Below, in pieces: positions 1 through 5,286 of a stretch of DNA of 10,902 nucleotides. The translations under genes were made by a program, and so were the position numbers. This stretch comes from Baffinella frigidus (lineage: Eukaryota; Cryptophyceae; Cryptomonadales; Baffinellaceae), in NCBI GenBank assembly GCA_026770585.1, contig MU646320.1, forward strand, positions 917,515-928,416, written 5' to 3'. Below the pieces are notes generated by a model, which was not told where the DNA came from, made no database searches, and saw only the letters and a program-made list of their open reading frames with translations. The first letter of the stretch is position 1; the number at the start of each line of letters is the position of its first letter.

Positions 1-128
1 CCTCCTGACTCGACCTGCTCTTTTTGGTACAAGGTCGTGGGGCCCCGTATTGGAACGTACGTAGTTTGGTTGGTACAAGGGGGTCGCATTGTAGGTAGTA
101 CAGTTAGTAGTGGACTTAGTGGACTTAG

Positions 129-345
129 TACCCCAACATGGCTAAGAGAGAGAAGCCCAGGCAGTGCCAGGCGCCCTCGTAGGCACGGGGCCGTCCGCTG
201 CAAGGTGGCGGCCCCATCACCACTGGGGCGAAGCTCCCGAAACGGGTGTGTCTTGGAACAAGGTTAAGTTAACTGGACGACTACTTTAGACGTTGTCTGA
301 ACAGTTGGCAGTGTACTTAGTGGAATTGGTACCCCAACATGGCTA
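129..345 (+). repeat. Short direct repeat pair in otherwise featureless left end
   Basis: The 16-mer taccccaacatggcta occurs at 129-144 and again at 330-345, each preceded within about 15 bases by acttagt. The stretch 1-350 otherwise shows no convincing exon. The reading frame open on + from 37 to 267 is arginine- and serine-rich with no recognisable domain and looks like chance. The pair may mark a diverged tandem duplication of about 200 bp, but the sequence between the copies does not align well by eye. Confidence 0.5.
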
Positions 346-354
346 CAATCTCAC

Positions 355-441
355 CTCTCGGGTTCAGGGGGGCGTTGAAGCCGTTCGGTGCATCCATGTA
401 AACCCCCTTTTTGTACCAGAATTTTTTTTGATGGACGGCTT
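355..441 (-). CDS. Candidate internal exon, minus strand, unknown protein
   Basis: On the minus strand the frame runs from an acceptor-like tract ending TCTCAG (442-447) to a strong donor GAGAG|GTGAGA whose GT is at 354-353. The 87-bp exon reads ...QKKFWYKKGVYMDAPNGF... and ends near PLNPR. The frame stays open well beyond both sites (317-628), so the exact edges are uncertain. A pyrimidine-rich face of the 819-1080 heptamer array lies upstream on this strand. I do not recognise a family. Support is the splice consensus and the protein-like composition only, so a chance open frame remains possible. Confidence 0.3.
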
Positions 442-542
442 CTGAGACGAACAGGTTTTTTGCGCATGCGATGAAAGTAGTTGCACACGTACCTGCCACC
501 CAACGCAGATAGACAAAAGTGATCAGCCTTCCTCCACTTTCA

Positions 543-562
543 CTGACCTCCGCGGAGGTCAG
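543..562. repeat. Perfect 20-bp palindrome
   Basis: The sequence CTGACCTCCGCGGAGGTCAG is its own reverse complement. It sits eight bases upstream of the first copy of the SINE-like element. Its role is unknown. It could be a cruciform, a dimeric factor site, or part of the integration target. Confidence 0.85.
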
Positions 563-570
563 CGGTTCAG

Positions 571-700
571 AGAGATTGATAATGTATTGCCAAACAACCA
601 GCGTCAGTGCCGCACATGCTCGACGCATTGTGCCACTTACTGTACCCCGTGTCGGCCGCTCATACGAGCATTTTCCGGATGGATTCTATCTCCACCTCCT
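571..700 (+). mobile_element. SINE-like dispersed element, copy A
   Basis: First of four copies of a 120-135 bp repeat that starts agagattgataatgtattg and ends near ctatctccacctcct. The most conserved part is the 3' half, containing taccccgtgtcggc followed by a tacgag block. Copy A is closest to copy B and shares an atgct stretch near the middle where C and D have atgccttccgc. I see no clear target-site duplication here and no terminal inverted repeats. There is no obvious RNA polymerase III A or B box and no poly(A) tail, so the class is inferred mainly from the duplications around copies B and C. Confidence 0.75.
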
Positions 701-818
701 GCGATGAAAGTGACCCGAAAACGCGTGGACCCTTCAGGAGGGAGAGGCGCAGAGCAGCCTCTCGCACCTCACCGTGGGGGGGGTCGCTGGTGGCCTCGAA
801 GATGGCGATGCGGTGCGT

Positions 819-1080
819 GTTTGGGGTTTGGGGTTTGGGGTTTGGGGATTGGGGTTTGGGGTTTGGGGTTTGGGGTTTGGGGTTTGGGGTTTGGGGTTTG
901 GGGTTTGGGGTTTGGAGATTCGGGATTCGGGATTCGGGATTCGGGTTGGGGTTTGGGGAGTGAGGAGTGGGAGAGTGGGGTGTGGGGTTTGGGGATTGGG
1001 ATTTGGGGTTTGGGGTTTGGGGTTTGGGGATTGGGGATTGGGGATTGGGGATTGGGGATTGGGGGTTGGGGATTTGGGAG
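819..1080 (+). repeat. Degenerate telomere-like heptamer array (GGGGTTT/GGGGATT), G-rich on +
   Basis: About 260 bp of nearly continuous heptamers. GGGGTTT dominates, with a sub-block of GATTCGG near 918-945 and a block of GGGGATT near 1027-1060. The unit length matches the TTTAGGG telomere family but the canonical A is largely missing, so this is a homogenised interstitial derivative and not a chromosome end. The G-runs on + should form G-quadruplexes readily. The long open frames across it, reading GFGVWGL or PQTPNPK, are translations of the repeat and not genes. Confidence 0.93.
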
Positions 1081-1217
1081 AGAGCAAATTTACAGAGCGC
1101 ACCCTCCGTGTGTCGTATGATGTGTTCTTCCTGCCGGCACGAACGTTCAGCATGGAAGGATGTATATGCACTTTGTAAGAACGTTCAAAGTAGACACATA
1201 TATGTATCTGGTAAGAA

Positions 1218-1328
1218 GGTCTATGGTGGGAGGCATAGCTGTGCGCGATCGGTCGGAAGGGATATGTTACCGGGTGTTTGGCGATCGTGAACCCCAATCG
1301 CGCACAGCTATGCCTCCAACCATGGACC
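1218..1328. mobile_element. Inverted-repeat element T (MITE/foldback)
   Basis: Arms at 1218-1249 and 1297-1328 are 32 bp each and match at 30 positions. The core of the arm is aggcatagctgtgcgcgat. The 47-bp interior contains gggatatgttaccgggtg. The interior recurs in inverted orientation at 3580-3624, together with a scrap of arm at 3632-3642, so this is a family and not a chance palindrome. It has no coding capacity, and target-site duplications are not obvious. Confidence 0.85.
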
Positions 1329-1333
1329 TTCCA

Positions 1334-1383
1334 TGGAGGCGGTTGACTAATCGGATCGTGGAGGCGGTTGACTAATCGGATCG
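1334..1383 (+). repeat. Two perfect 25-bp tandem units
   Basis: The unit begins tggaggcggttgactaatcg and is repeated exactly at 1334-1358 and 1359-1383. It contains the motif GGTTGACTAATC, whose reverse complement GATTAGTCAAC recurs near 2932 and 9260. The array directly follows element T. Confidence 0.95.
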
Positions 1384-1425
1384 CCCCCTCCTAGAGGGAC
1401 CTTGACACCAGTCCTACGAAAACAA

Positions 1426-1644
1426 TCAAACAACGCCAAAAGTCGACGGTTTAGCACCAGCATGTTCAACGTTTGTCAACTGTTGGCATTTTTTTTCGAC
1501 GTTCCCCAACAGATCCGAAAACCGCTCTCTACAAATCAAACGCGGAAACAGGTTCATTTTAGACCACGTTTTGTTGTCTTCAGGGTGGAATTTGATAGAG
1601 CGTTTGCGGTAATTGTTGTCCGTTTTGGACCTCCGATTTTCCAA
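1426..1644 (-). CDS. Open reading frame fragment, minus strand, unknown protein
   Basis: A 72-codon frame begins MENRRSKTDNNYRKRS, continues with a charged segment (IKFHPEDNKTWSKMNL), and ends ...AKPSTFGVV before a stop. The composition is protein-like: basic N-terminus, mixed hydrophobic and charged middle, no low complexity. Its first third lies inside the left arm of the 1594-1818 foldback, so the start of the frame is also present, inverted, in the right arm. Its 3' end shares a DNA match of about 45 bp with another minus-strand frame near 4634-4678. It could be a decayed transposon or captured gene piece. No family is recognised. Confidence 0.3.
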   Translation of the reverse strand: MENRRSKTDNNYRKRSIKFHPEDNKTWSKMNLFPRLICRERFSDLLGNVEKKCQQLTNVEHAGAKPSTFGVV

Positions 1645-1818
1645 TTTTCCAATTTTGAAAGGGACTAGTAGGACGTGACAAGGATTTTAAATAGTACCAG
1701 AATTGCGCCTCTTGGTACAATTTAAAATCCTTGTCACGTCCTACAAATCCCTTTCAAAATTGGAAAATTGGAAAATCGGAGGTCCAAAACGGACAACAAT
1801 TACCGCAAACGCTCTATC
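1594..1818. mobile_element. Long foldback, 106-bp arms, 13-bp loop
   Basis: Arms at 1594-1699 and 1713-1818 pair without gaps, with only a few mismatches (around ggactagt versus ggatttgt, and near the loop). The loop is gaattgcgcctct. Inner arm ends carry taccaga and ttggtac. The outer left edge lies within the open frame at 1426-1644, so the foldback may have formed by inverted duplication of that sequence. The structure would extrude as a very stable hairpin, which also makes it a likely assembly or replication trouble spot. Confidence 0.92.
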
Positions 1819-1942
1819 TTAGCCTCGAAATAACTTTTACATAGCACAAAACCCATCCGTAAGATAGCGAAAATCATTTCAAATTGAATTTGTTTCCATA
1901 TGAGATCCTGCCCGGCTTAACACCTGGTACGAAACCTGCCCC
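1819..1942. other. Unassigned spacer
   Basis: AT-rich, single-copy-looking sequence between the foldback and the X repeat. I see no exon, motif or repeat in it beyond a cctggtacgaaacctgc stretch. Confidence 0.5.
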
Positions 1943-1994
1943 GATTTGTCGACTGTCAGGTTATGTCTATTCCCACCTGCCCTGCCACACGAGG
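1943..1994 (+). repeat. Repeat X, copy 1
   Basis: A 52-bp segment, gatttgtcgactgtcaggtt through ccacacgagg, recurs at 2236-2287 at an exact offset of 293 bases, with a single visible difference (tcgac versus tcaac). It is followed directly by palindromic element Y1, while its partner is followed by Y2 after a short spacer. It is one part of a segmental tandem duplication X-Y-Z. Confidence 0.93.
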
Positions 1995-2127
1995 CATACG
2001 GTATTGCCTACGGTAGGCAGTAGGGCTCCTAGGACCTAATGTTTCGTAGGACCCTCCCTAGACCCCTACGGCCTACCGTAGGCAATACCGTAGGCTTAAC
2101 TACCCGGTTTTCAGGACGTTAGCCTAT
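1994..2127. mobile_element. Palindromic MITE family Y, copy Y1 (5'-truncated)
   Basis: The left arm starts at catacggtattgcctacggt and lacks the outer segment found in other copies. The right arm is complete and ends ccggttttcaggacgttagcctatg. Arms pair over roughly 35 bp around the core tacggtattgcctacggtag. Outer ends of the family are related to ATAGGSTAACGG. There is no coding capacity. Confidence 0.85.
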
Positions 2128-2170
2128 GAACATGCCTTTTCTGAGAGAAGGCCCACATGCCTTCTCTCCC

Positions 2171-2236
2171 CACACGAGGCTACCCATGCGAACAGAATAA
2201 AAGGGACTTTTAAACTTTTGTGGGGAAATGGTCACG
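2171..2236 (+). mobile_element. MITE family Z, truncated copy
   Basis: 66 bases match the left part of the complete Z element at 2486-2666, including cacacgaggctacccatgcg and the following gaataaaagggacttttaaa. The match stops at gtcacg, where repeat X copy 2 begins. The missing half and the abrupt junction show that a rearrangement joined Z to X. A small hairpin (agagaaggc, 6-base loop, gccttctct) lies just upstream, near 2143-2166. Confidence 0.85.
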
Positions 2237-2287
2237 ATTTGTCAACTGTCAGGTTATGTCTATTCCCACCTGCCCTGCCACACGAGG
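2236..2287 (+). repeat. Repeat X, copy 2
   Basis: Partner of 1943-1994, nearly identical over 52 bp. Because of the order X1-Y1-Z(part)-X2-Y2-Z(full), the local block of about 300 bp appears to be duplicated in tandem, with Y2 retaining the left arm that Y1 lost. Confidence 0.93.
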
Positions 2288-2315
2288 TTCAAATTCTCTC
2301 ACTGGGAGGGGTTTA

Positions 2316-2466
2316 ATAGGGTAATGGGCTGAAAATGGGGTAGTTAGGCCTACGGTATTACCTACGGTACGCCGTAGGGGTTTCGTAGGAGCCCCCCTAG
2401 GCCCCTACGGCCTACCGTAGTCAATACCGTAGGCCTAACTACCCCATTTTTAATCCGTTAGCCTAT
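2316..2466. mobile_element. Palindromic MITE family Y, copy Y2
   Basis: A nearly complete palindrome. The left end is atagggtaatgggctgaaaa, the right end ttttaatccgttagcctat. Between them are tacggtattacctacggtac on the left and the matching ctaccgtagtcaataccgta on the right. Arms are about 65 bp with scattered mismatches, and the element is 151 bp long. The loop contains the ccccccctaggcc type of core also seen in Y1. Confidence 0.9.
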
Positions 2467-2485
2467 GCGGTTAGGTGCGCGTCAA

Positions 2486-2666
2486 ACCACACGAGGCTAC
2501 CCATGCGAACAGAATAAAAGGGACTTTTAAACTTTTGTGGGGAAATGGTCACGTGTCGCGCGCCTCCGCGGCGCGACTTGTGTAAAGTCGCTGCTTTTCA
2601 TCTGAAAATTATTACACACGTTTACAATCGACATTTCTCCTGTTCGCATAGGTAGCCTCGTGTGGT
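2486..2666. mobile_element. MITE family Z, complete copy
   Basis: Terminal inverted repeats of 29 bp (accacacgaggctacccatg... on the left, its complement ending cctcgtgtggt on the right) differ at two positions. The 181-bp element is non-coding and has an internal GC-rich palindrome (cgcgcctccgcggcgcg) and a hairpin gcgactt-gtgt-aaagtcgc. A gaaaattattacacac stretch is shared with element W1, suggesting related families. Confidence 0.88.
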
Positions 2667-2798
2667 GGTTGCGCGGCGTGATTCAAATTCTTTCCGGCCA
2701 TGGGAAGTTGGAGCCGTTTGTCTGATTTTTCGAGGAGAAGCTTTGATTCCCCACGGGAGCTCTCAGGGGAAGGAACCTACACACTCTGCCCGGATTAG
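2662..2798 (+). CDS. Coding-like fragment interrupted by SINE copy B
   Basis: From the right end of Z the frame gtg gtg gtt gcg... reads through RRDSNSFRPWEVGAVCLIF and HGSSQGKEPTHSARI. It has balanced composition and no repeats. The SINE-like element enters right after the codons for SARI, within its 11-bp target duplication. Joined across the insertion, the frame continues SQLSGCGRVATT into the CT microsatellite. No start codon, acceptor or family is evident. It may be a gene fragment or a chance frame. Confidence 0.25.
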
Positions 2799-2926
2799 AG
2801 AGATTGATAATTTATTGCCAAACAACCAGCGTCAGCGCCGCACATGCTACGCATTGCACTACTGTACCCCGTGTCGGTCGCTCATACGAGCATTTTCTGG
2901 ATGGATTCTATCTCCACCTCCTACCA
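2799..2926 (+). mobile_element. SINE-like element, copy B, with 11-bp target-site duplication
   Basis: The 128-bp element runs from agagattgataatttattg to tctccacctcctacca. It is flanked by exact direct repeats GCCCGGATTAG at 2788-2798 and 2927-2937. Duplication length in this range, absence of terminal inverted repeats and a constant 3' end are typical of elements inserted by target-primed reverse transcription. I see no tRNA-like, 5S-like or poly(A) features, so its source and partner are unknown. Confidence 0.88.
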
Positions 2927-2970
2927 GCCCGGATTAGTCAACTGTCTGGGTGCGGCCGTGTCGCCACAAC

Positions 2971-2971
<1 letters not shown>

Positions 2972-3005
<34 letters not shown>

Positions 3006-3041
3006 TCTCTCTCGCTCTCCCTCCCTCTCTCTCTCTCTCTC
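2972..3041 (+). repeat. (CT)n microsatellite between 11-bp direct repeats
   Basis: About 70 bases of nearly uninterrupted CT dinucleotides with a small gtgtctctctcgctc interruption. The segment 2949-3041 is bracketed by the exact repeat TCAACTGTCTG at 2938-2948 and 3042-3052. The tract also lies about 20 bases upstream of an AG acceptor (3061-3062), and would serve as a polypyrimidine tract for the exon candidate that follows. Confidence 0.9.
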
Positions 3042-3062
3042 TCAACTGTCTGCGCCCGACAG

Positions 3063-3212
3063 GCGTGGCTGTGCGCGGATGAAAGCAAACCAAACGAAAC
3101 GGACGCGACTCGCTACTGGCTGTCGGCCGCGGCCCACTCCGAGAAGGCCGACGTCAATCTCGGGAGGTCGGGGGGAGGGGCACTCGATATTATCCCCGCT
3201 TTTCACTTTTAA
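3063..3212 (+). CDS. Candidate terminal exon, unknown protein
   Basis: After the acceptor cgcccgacag the frame starts gcg tgg ctg tgc gcg gat and encodes 49 residues, including DATRYWLSAAAHSEKADVN and a glycine-rich GRSGGGALDII, before TAA at 3210-3212. Third codon positions are strongly G/C in the first two thirds, unlike the flanking repeats, which favours real coding. The CT tract upstream is an excellent pyrimidine tract. No upstream exon could be joined with confidence, and the family is not recognised. An alternative is that the exon ends at a weak donor near 3163 and the stop is intronic. Confidence 0.45.
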   Translation, partial: AWLCADESKPNETDATRYWLSAAAHSEKADVNLGRSGGGALDIIPAFHF

Positions 3213-3360
3213 AATGCTATTATTTCGTTTTTGGCCAACAGATGTGAAACCTGCTCAACACGTGCACGTTCGCCTCAAGTTGATTGTGGTGACTTTCTGC
3301 AGACCCGGGCACCTGTTCGCTTGACAGACGGTAACGCTCGCTCTCTCGGTGCGAACCGCA
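3213..3360. other. Unassigned spacer after exon candidate
   Basis: No repeat or further exon is recognised. The sequence begins AT-rich (aaaatgctattatttcg), as expected of a 3' untranslated region, but no canonical aataaa signal is visible. Confidence 0.4.
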
Positions 3361-3572
3361 CCACTCGAGGCTAGAAATGGGACTATTTCAAATGTGAGGT
3401 TGTTAAATTTAGTACCAGTCACGGGCAGGCGTGGCCACGCACCTGGCGGAATTCCGTCAGATACGTGACCAAACGCACCCATTTGTGTGAAAATTACTAC
3501 ACACATTTTTTCACCCCTTCACTTGTAAACGAATCCCTGTTTTAAAATAGTCACATTTCCAGCCTCGAGTGG
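3361..3572 (+). mobile_element. MITE family W, copy W1
   Basis: Terminal inverted repeats begin CCACTCGAGGCTAGAAA and end TTTCCAGCCTCGAGTGG, extending about 33 bp with mismatches. The 212-bp element has a central imperfect hairpin around cggaattccgtcagatacgt. It is a copy of W2 (3919-4127) in opposite orientation: the gtaccagtcacgggcaggc block here is the complement of the block at 4055-4075 in W2. Both copies are flanked by CA on each side, which may or may not be a target duplication. Confidence 0.9.
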
Positions 3573-3579
3573 CAGGTCA

Positions 3580-3642
3580 GGGTTCACGATCGCCAAACAC
3601 CCGGTACCATATCCCTTCCAACCGTCGAAATCGGTCCATGGT
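3580..3642 (-). mobile_element. Relic of element T (inverted)
   Basis: Bases 3580-3624 match the complement of the interior of T (cacgatcgccaaacacccgg, then atatcccttcc), and 3632-3642 (ggtccatggtt) match the outer part of a T arm. The conserved aggcatagct arm core is lost. This is an internally deleted copy. Confidence 0.8.
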
Positions 3643-3918
3643 TTGGATGTTGCCACTCCAGGCCCTTGGGCGGAGTACTGCTTGCTCGTTCTTGGAGCCG
3701 TTTGCTCGTTCTTGGAGCCGTTTTGGTGCTAAAATTTGACTTTTGGGAAAGTTTTCCCATCAAAAATGACTTTTGAATACCCCCCCCTCCAGCCCTGCGT
3801 GGGTTCTCAACTGTTTGTATGATTTGAATATCCGGCGACCTCCCCGCCTGAAGTCACGACTTTCAGAACTGAACAGGTTTTAAGCATAGTGTTTCTTCCA
3901 GGCTCGAGAGGTGCCCCA
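3643..3918. other. Unassigned stretch with short tandem duplication and small hairpin
   Basis: Two perfect 20-bp units, ttgctcgttcttggagccgt, lie at 3682-3701 and 3702-3721. A small hairpin forms around ttgggaaagttttcccatcaa near 3742-3762. No exon is recognised. Just before W2, ccaggctcgagagg at about 3899-3912 resembles a decayed W terminus. Confidence 0.6.
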
Positions 3919-4127
3919 CCACTCGAGGCTAGAAAGGGGACTATTTCAAAACAGGGATTCGTTTACAAGTGACAAAAAAAGAAATGCGTCGTAATTTTGA
4001 CACAAATAGGGGCGTCTGGTCACGTAGCTGGGGGAATTCCCCCAGCTACGTGACCAAGCCTGCCCGTGACTGGTACTAAATTTGAAAACCCCACATTTAA
4101 AATACTCCCTCTTCCAGCCTCGAGTGG
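3919..4127 (-). mobile_element. MITE family W, copy W2, with perfect 40-bp central palindrome
   Basis: Same terminal repeats as W1 (CCACTCGAGGCTAGAAAGG... on the left, ...CCAGCCTCGAGTGG on the right), 209 bp, opposite orientation. The centre at 4017-4056 is a perfect 40-bp palindrome whose half is TGGTCACGTAGCTGGGGGAA. In W1 the same core has accumulated mismatches, so W2 is either younger or maintained. The element is non-coding. Confidence 0.93.
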
Positions 4128-4247
4128 CAGAGGGGTCCCTCGTGCGGGTTAACAATCAGCCATTTGATGTCATCTGAAGCCCCCATGCTTCTCCGCGGGT
4201 CAGCGACTCAGCCTGGGTCGCCCACGTCAGTTTGGGCCCACGTTGAC
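4128..4247. other. Unassigned spacer
   Basis: No repeat family is recognised except gggcccacgttga (4234-4246), which is repeated at 4451-4463 and belongs to the local direct-repeat structure around element P. Confidence 0.45.
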
Positions 4248-4458
4248 TCCCATCAATCTCGGGGGCCCACTCTGGGGATTTCCGGGGATGTCCCCCATGT
4301 AATGCTTATAGGACGTGACTTGTGTAAAGTCACTCCGGCTATGCCTACATGGGGTAAAGTCACTCCGGCTATGCCTACATGGGGTAAAGTCACTTCGGCT
4401 ATGCCTACATGGGGGATATTCCCGGATATCCCCAGTCCCATCAATCTCGGGGGCCCAC
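4248..4458 (+). repeat. Exact 23-bp direct repeats bracketing an inverted-repeat element
   Basis: The 23-mer beginning tcccatcaatctcgggggcc occurs at 4248-4270 and 4436-4458 without a mismatch. The inverted-repeat element occupies almost exactly the space between (4272-4435, one extra T at 4271). The right repeat runs into gttgatgggag-tgaga-ctcccatcaac (4459-4485), a hairpin with 11-bp arms. The left side has a related version lacking the hairpin insertion. The repeats could be an unusually long target duplication or two pre-existing tandem units. Confidence 0.9.
4272..4435. mobile_element. Inverted-repeat element P with a 30-bp trimer
   Basis: Terminal inverted repeats of 30 bp at 4272-4301 and 4406-4435 (ctggggatttccggggatgt... 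versus ...tattcccggatatccccag) have a few mismatches. Inside are three 30-bp tandem units at 4321-4350, 4351-4380 and 4381-4410, each containing taaagtcact and cggctatgcctacat. The unit differs only at its first bases and at one C/T. Related half-length copies lie at 10324-10401 and 10577-10654 on the opposite strand with a single 30-bp unit. The unit length is a multiple of three and is open on both strands, but nothing indicates coding. Confidence 0.9.
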
Positions 4459-4572
4459 GTTGATGGGAGTGAGACTCCCATCAACTTCGAAATCCGGCAG
4501 AGAGAGGCACAGAGATGACACCCCCACACTCAGTAGAGCAGTTGTCACACATCACACAGATGTGGCCAAGCT

Positions 4573-4640
4573 TAGGGTGTAGGGTTTATCTTTTCTTGGC
4601 CAAGCTTAGGGAGTAGGGTTTAGGGTTGGCCAAGAAAAGA
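4573..4640. repeat. Telomere-like motif inside a 13-bp-arm hairpin
   Basis: The arms tcttttcttggcc (4589-4601) and ggccaagaaaaga (4628-4640) are perfect complements around a loop with gggagtagggtttaggg. A second ggccaagcttagggtgtagg copy lies just upstream at about 4563-4582. The loop is two or three telomere-type heptamers. Confidence 0.8.
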
Positions 4641-4803
4641 ATGAAACAATGGCACAGGTTGACGATTTAGGACCAACAGCTTCAACAACGTTTCCCGTTT
4701 GTTCATTCTTGTTGTGACCAACGGACGCGAACACCGCTCCACCGACGTTTATCTTCAGAGAGAATTTATTGATTGCAAGACCAGCATGACCACATTCCAA
4801 CAC
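4606..4803 (-). CDS. Open frame fragment, minus strand, possibly related to 1426-1644
   Basis: The minus-strand frame reads GLAINKFSLKINVGGAVF, then SVGHNKNEQTGNVVEA and GPKSSTCAIVSFFSW, then runs into the telomere-like hairpin. About 45 bases (4634-4678) match 1418-1462 without gaps at roughly 78 percent by eye, in the same reading frame, so PKSST here corresponds to KPST there. Differences are not concentrated at third positions, which argues against recent selection on the protein. It is probably a relic of a dispersed repeat or a paralogous exon. No family is recognised. Confidence 0.28.
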   Translation of the reverse strand: MLECGHAGLAINKFSLKINVGGAVFASVGHNKNEQTGNVVEAVGPKSSTCAIVSFFSWPTLNPTP

Positions 4804-4876
4804 CCCCTGCGGGGTTTTTTGATCCTACACGGATCTGGAGTTCTCTCACACACTACACGTTGTTGTAGAACGGAGA

Positions 4877-4945
4877 CCCTGCGTAAGTCGACTGTTGCCT
4901 AAAGTCGACGGTTGACTGGACGACTGTTGACTGAATTCGCAGGGT
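4877..4945. repeat. Cluster of GTCGAC/GTTGACTG motifs inside a short inverted repeat
   Basis: The complementary octamers accctgcg (4877-4884) and cgcagggt (4938-4945) enclose aagtcgactgttg, aagtcgacggttgactg and gactgttgactg. Similar motifs recur across the window. Function is unknown. Confidence 0.6.
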
Positions 4946-5286
4946 TTGCCTAATTATCTTTGTCCACGGCAGGTCCAAACAGTGTGGGCAACGTTGCGGG
5001 CAAGCGAGCTTCCAACCCAACTCGACGCGATCGAAGTCACCCACAAACCCTAACCCCGCCCACCAACACCATAATACCCGTGACCCTACCACTCAAAAGG
5101 CTACAGGGAACACTTTTGAACCGGAATTGGATCTTTTTCTTCAGTTTTTGTTAAAAAAAGGTCACATCCCTCCCTGGATACATTTTGGAAAGCCGTTCCC
5201 CATAGCTTTTTGAGCCCCCCCCCCCCCCCTTAACTGAAGTGTTTTGCTCGTTCGCACCAAACGAATTTCCACCAAAATAGTGTGTC
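4946..5286. other. Mostly unassigned stretch with a possible small exon and a C-tract
   Basis: Downstream of cacggcag (4966-4973) lies a coding-like NSVGNVAGKRASNP segment to about 5035 with no clear donor. It is followed by a short aaaccctaacccc telomere-type scrap (5045-5057) and a run of about 14 C near 5215-5229. No repeat family is recognised. The putative exon is weakly supported. Confidence 0.35.

Noticed and set aside
571-700. tRNA-derived SINE head or a tRNA gene
   Set aside because: No cloverleaf, A box or B box could be made out on either strand of any of the four copies.
587-1297. Long open frames on both strands with GFGVWGL or PNPQTPN repeats
   Set aside because: They are direct translations of the GGGGTTT heptamer array. 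A 7-bp repeat cycles through three codon phases and stays open in several frames at once.
2804-3324. Frames containing SLSLSLSLS
   Set aside because: Translation of the CT microsatellite. Only the part after the acceptor at 3062 has coding-like composition.
3739-3770. Rho-independent type terminator hairpin
   Set aside because: The stem is short, the following T-run is weak, and the context is eukaryotic.
4321-4410. CRISPR-like array
   Set aside because: The three units are contiguous with no spacers, and the context is eukaryotic.
4227-4529. Open frames with tandem CRHSRSDFTP or MPTWGKVTPA units as a repeat protein
   Set aside because: The unit is a 30-bp multiple-of-three tandem repeat in a non-coding MITE and is open in several frames on both strands.
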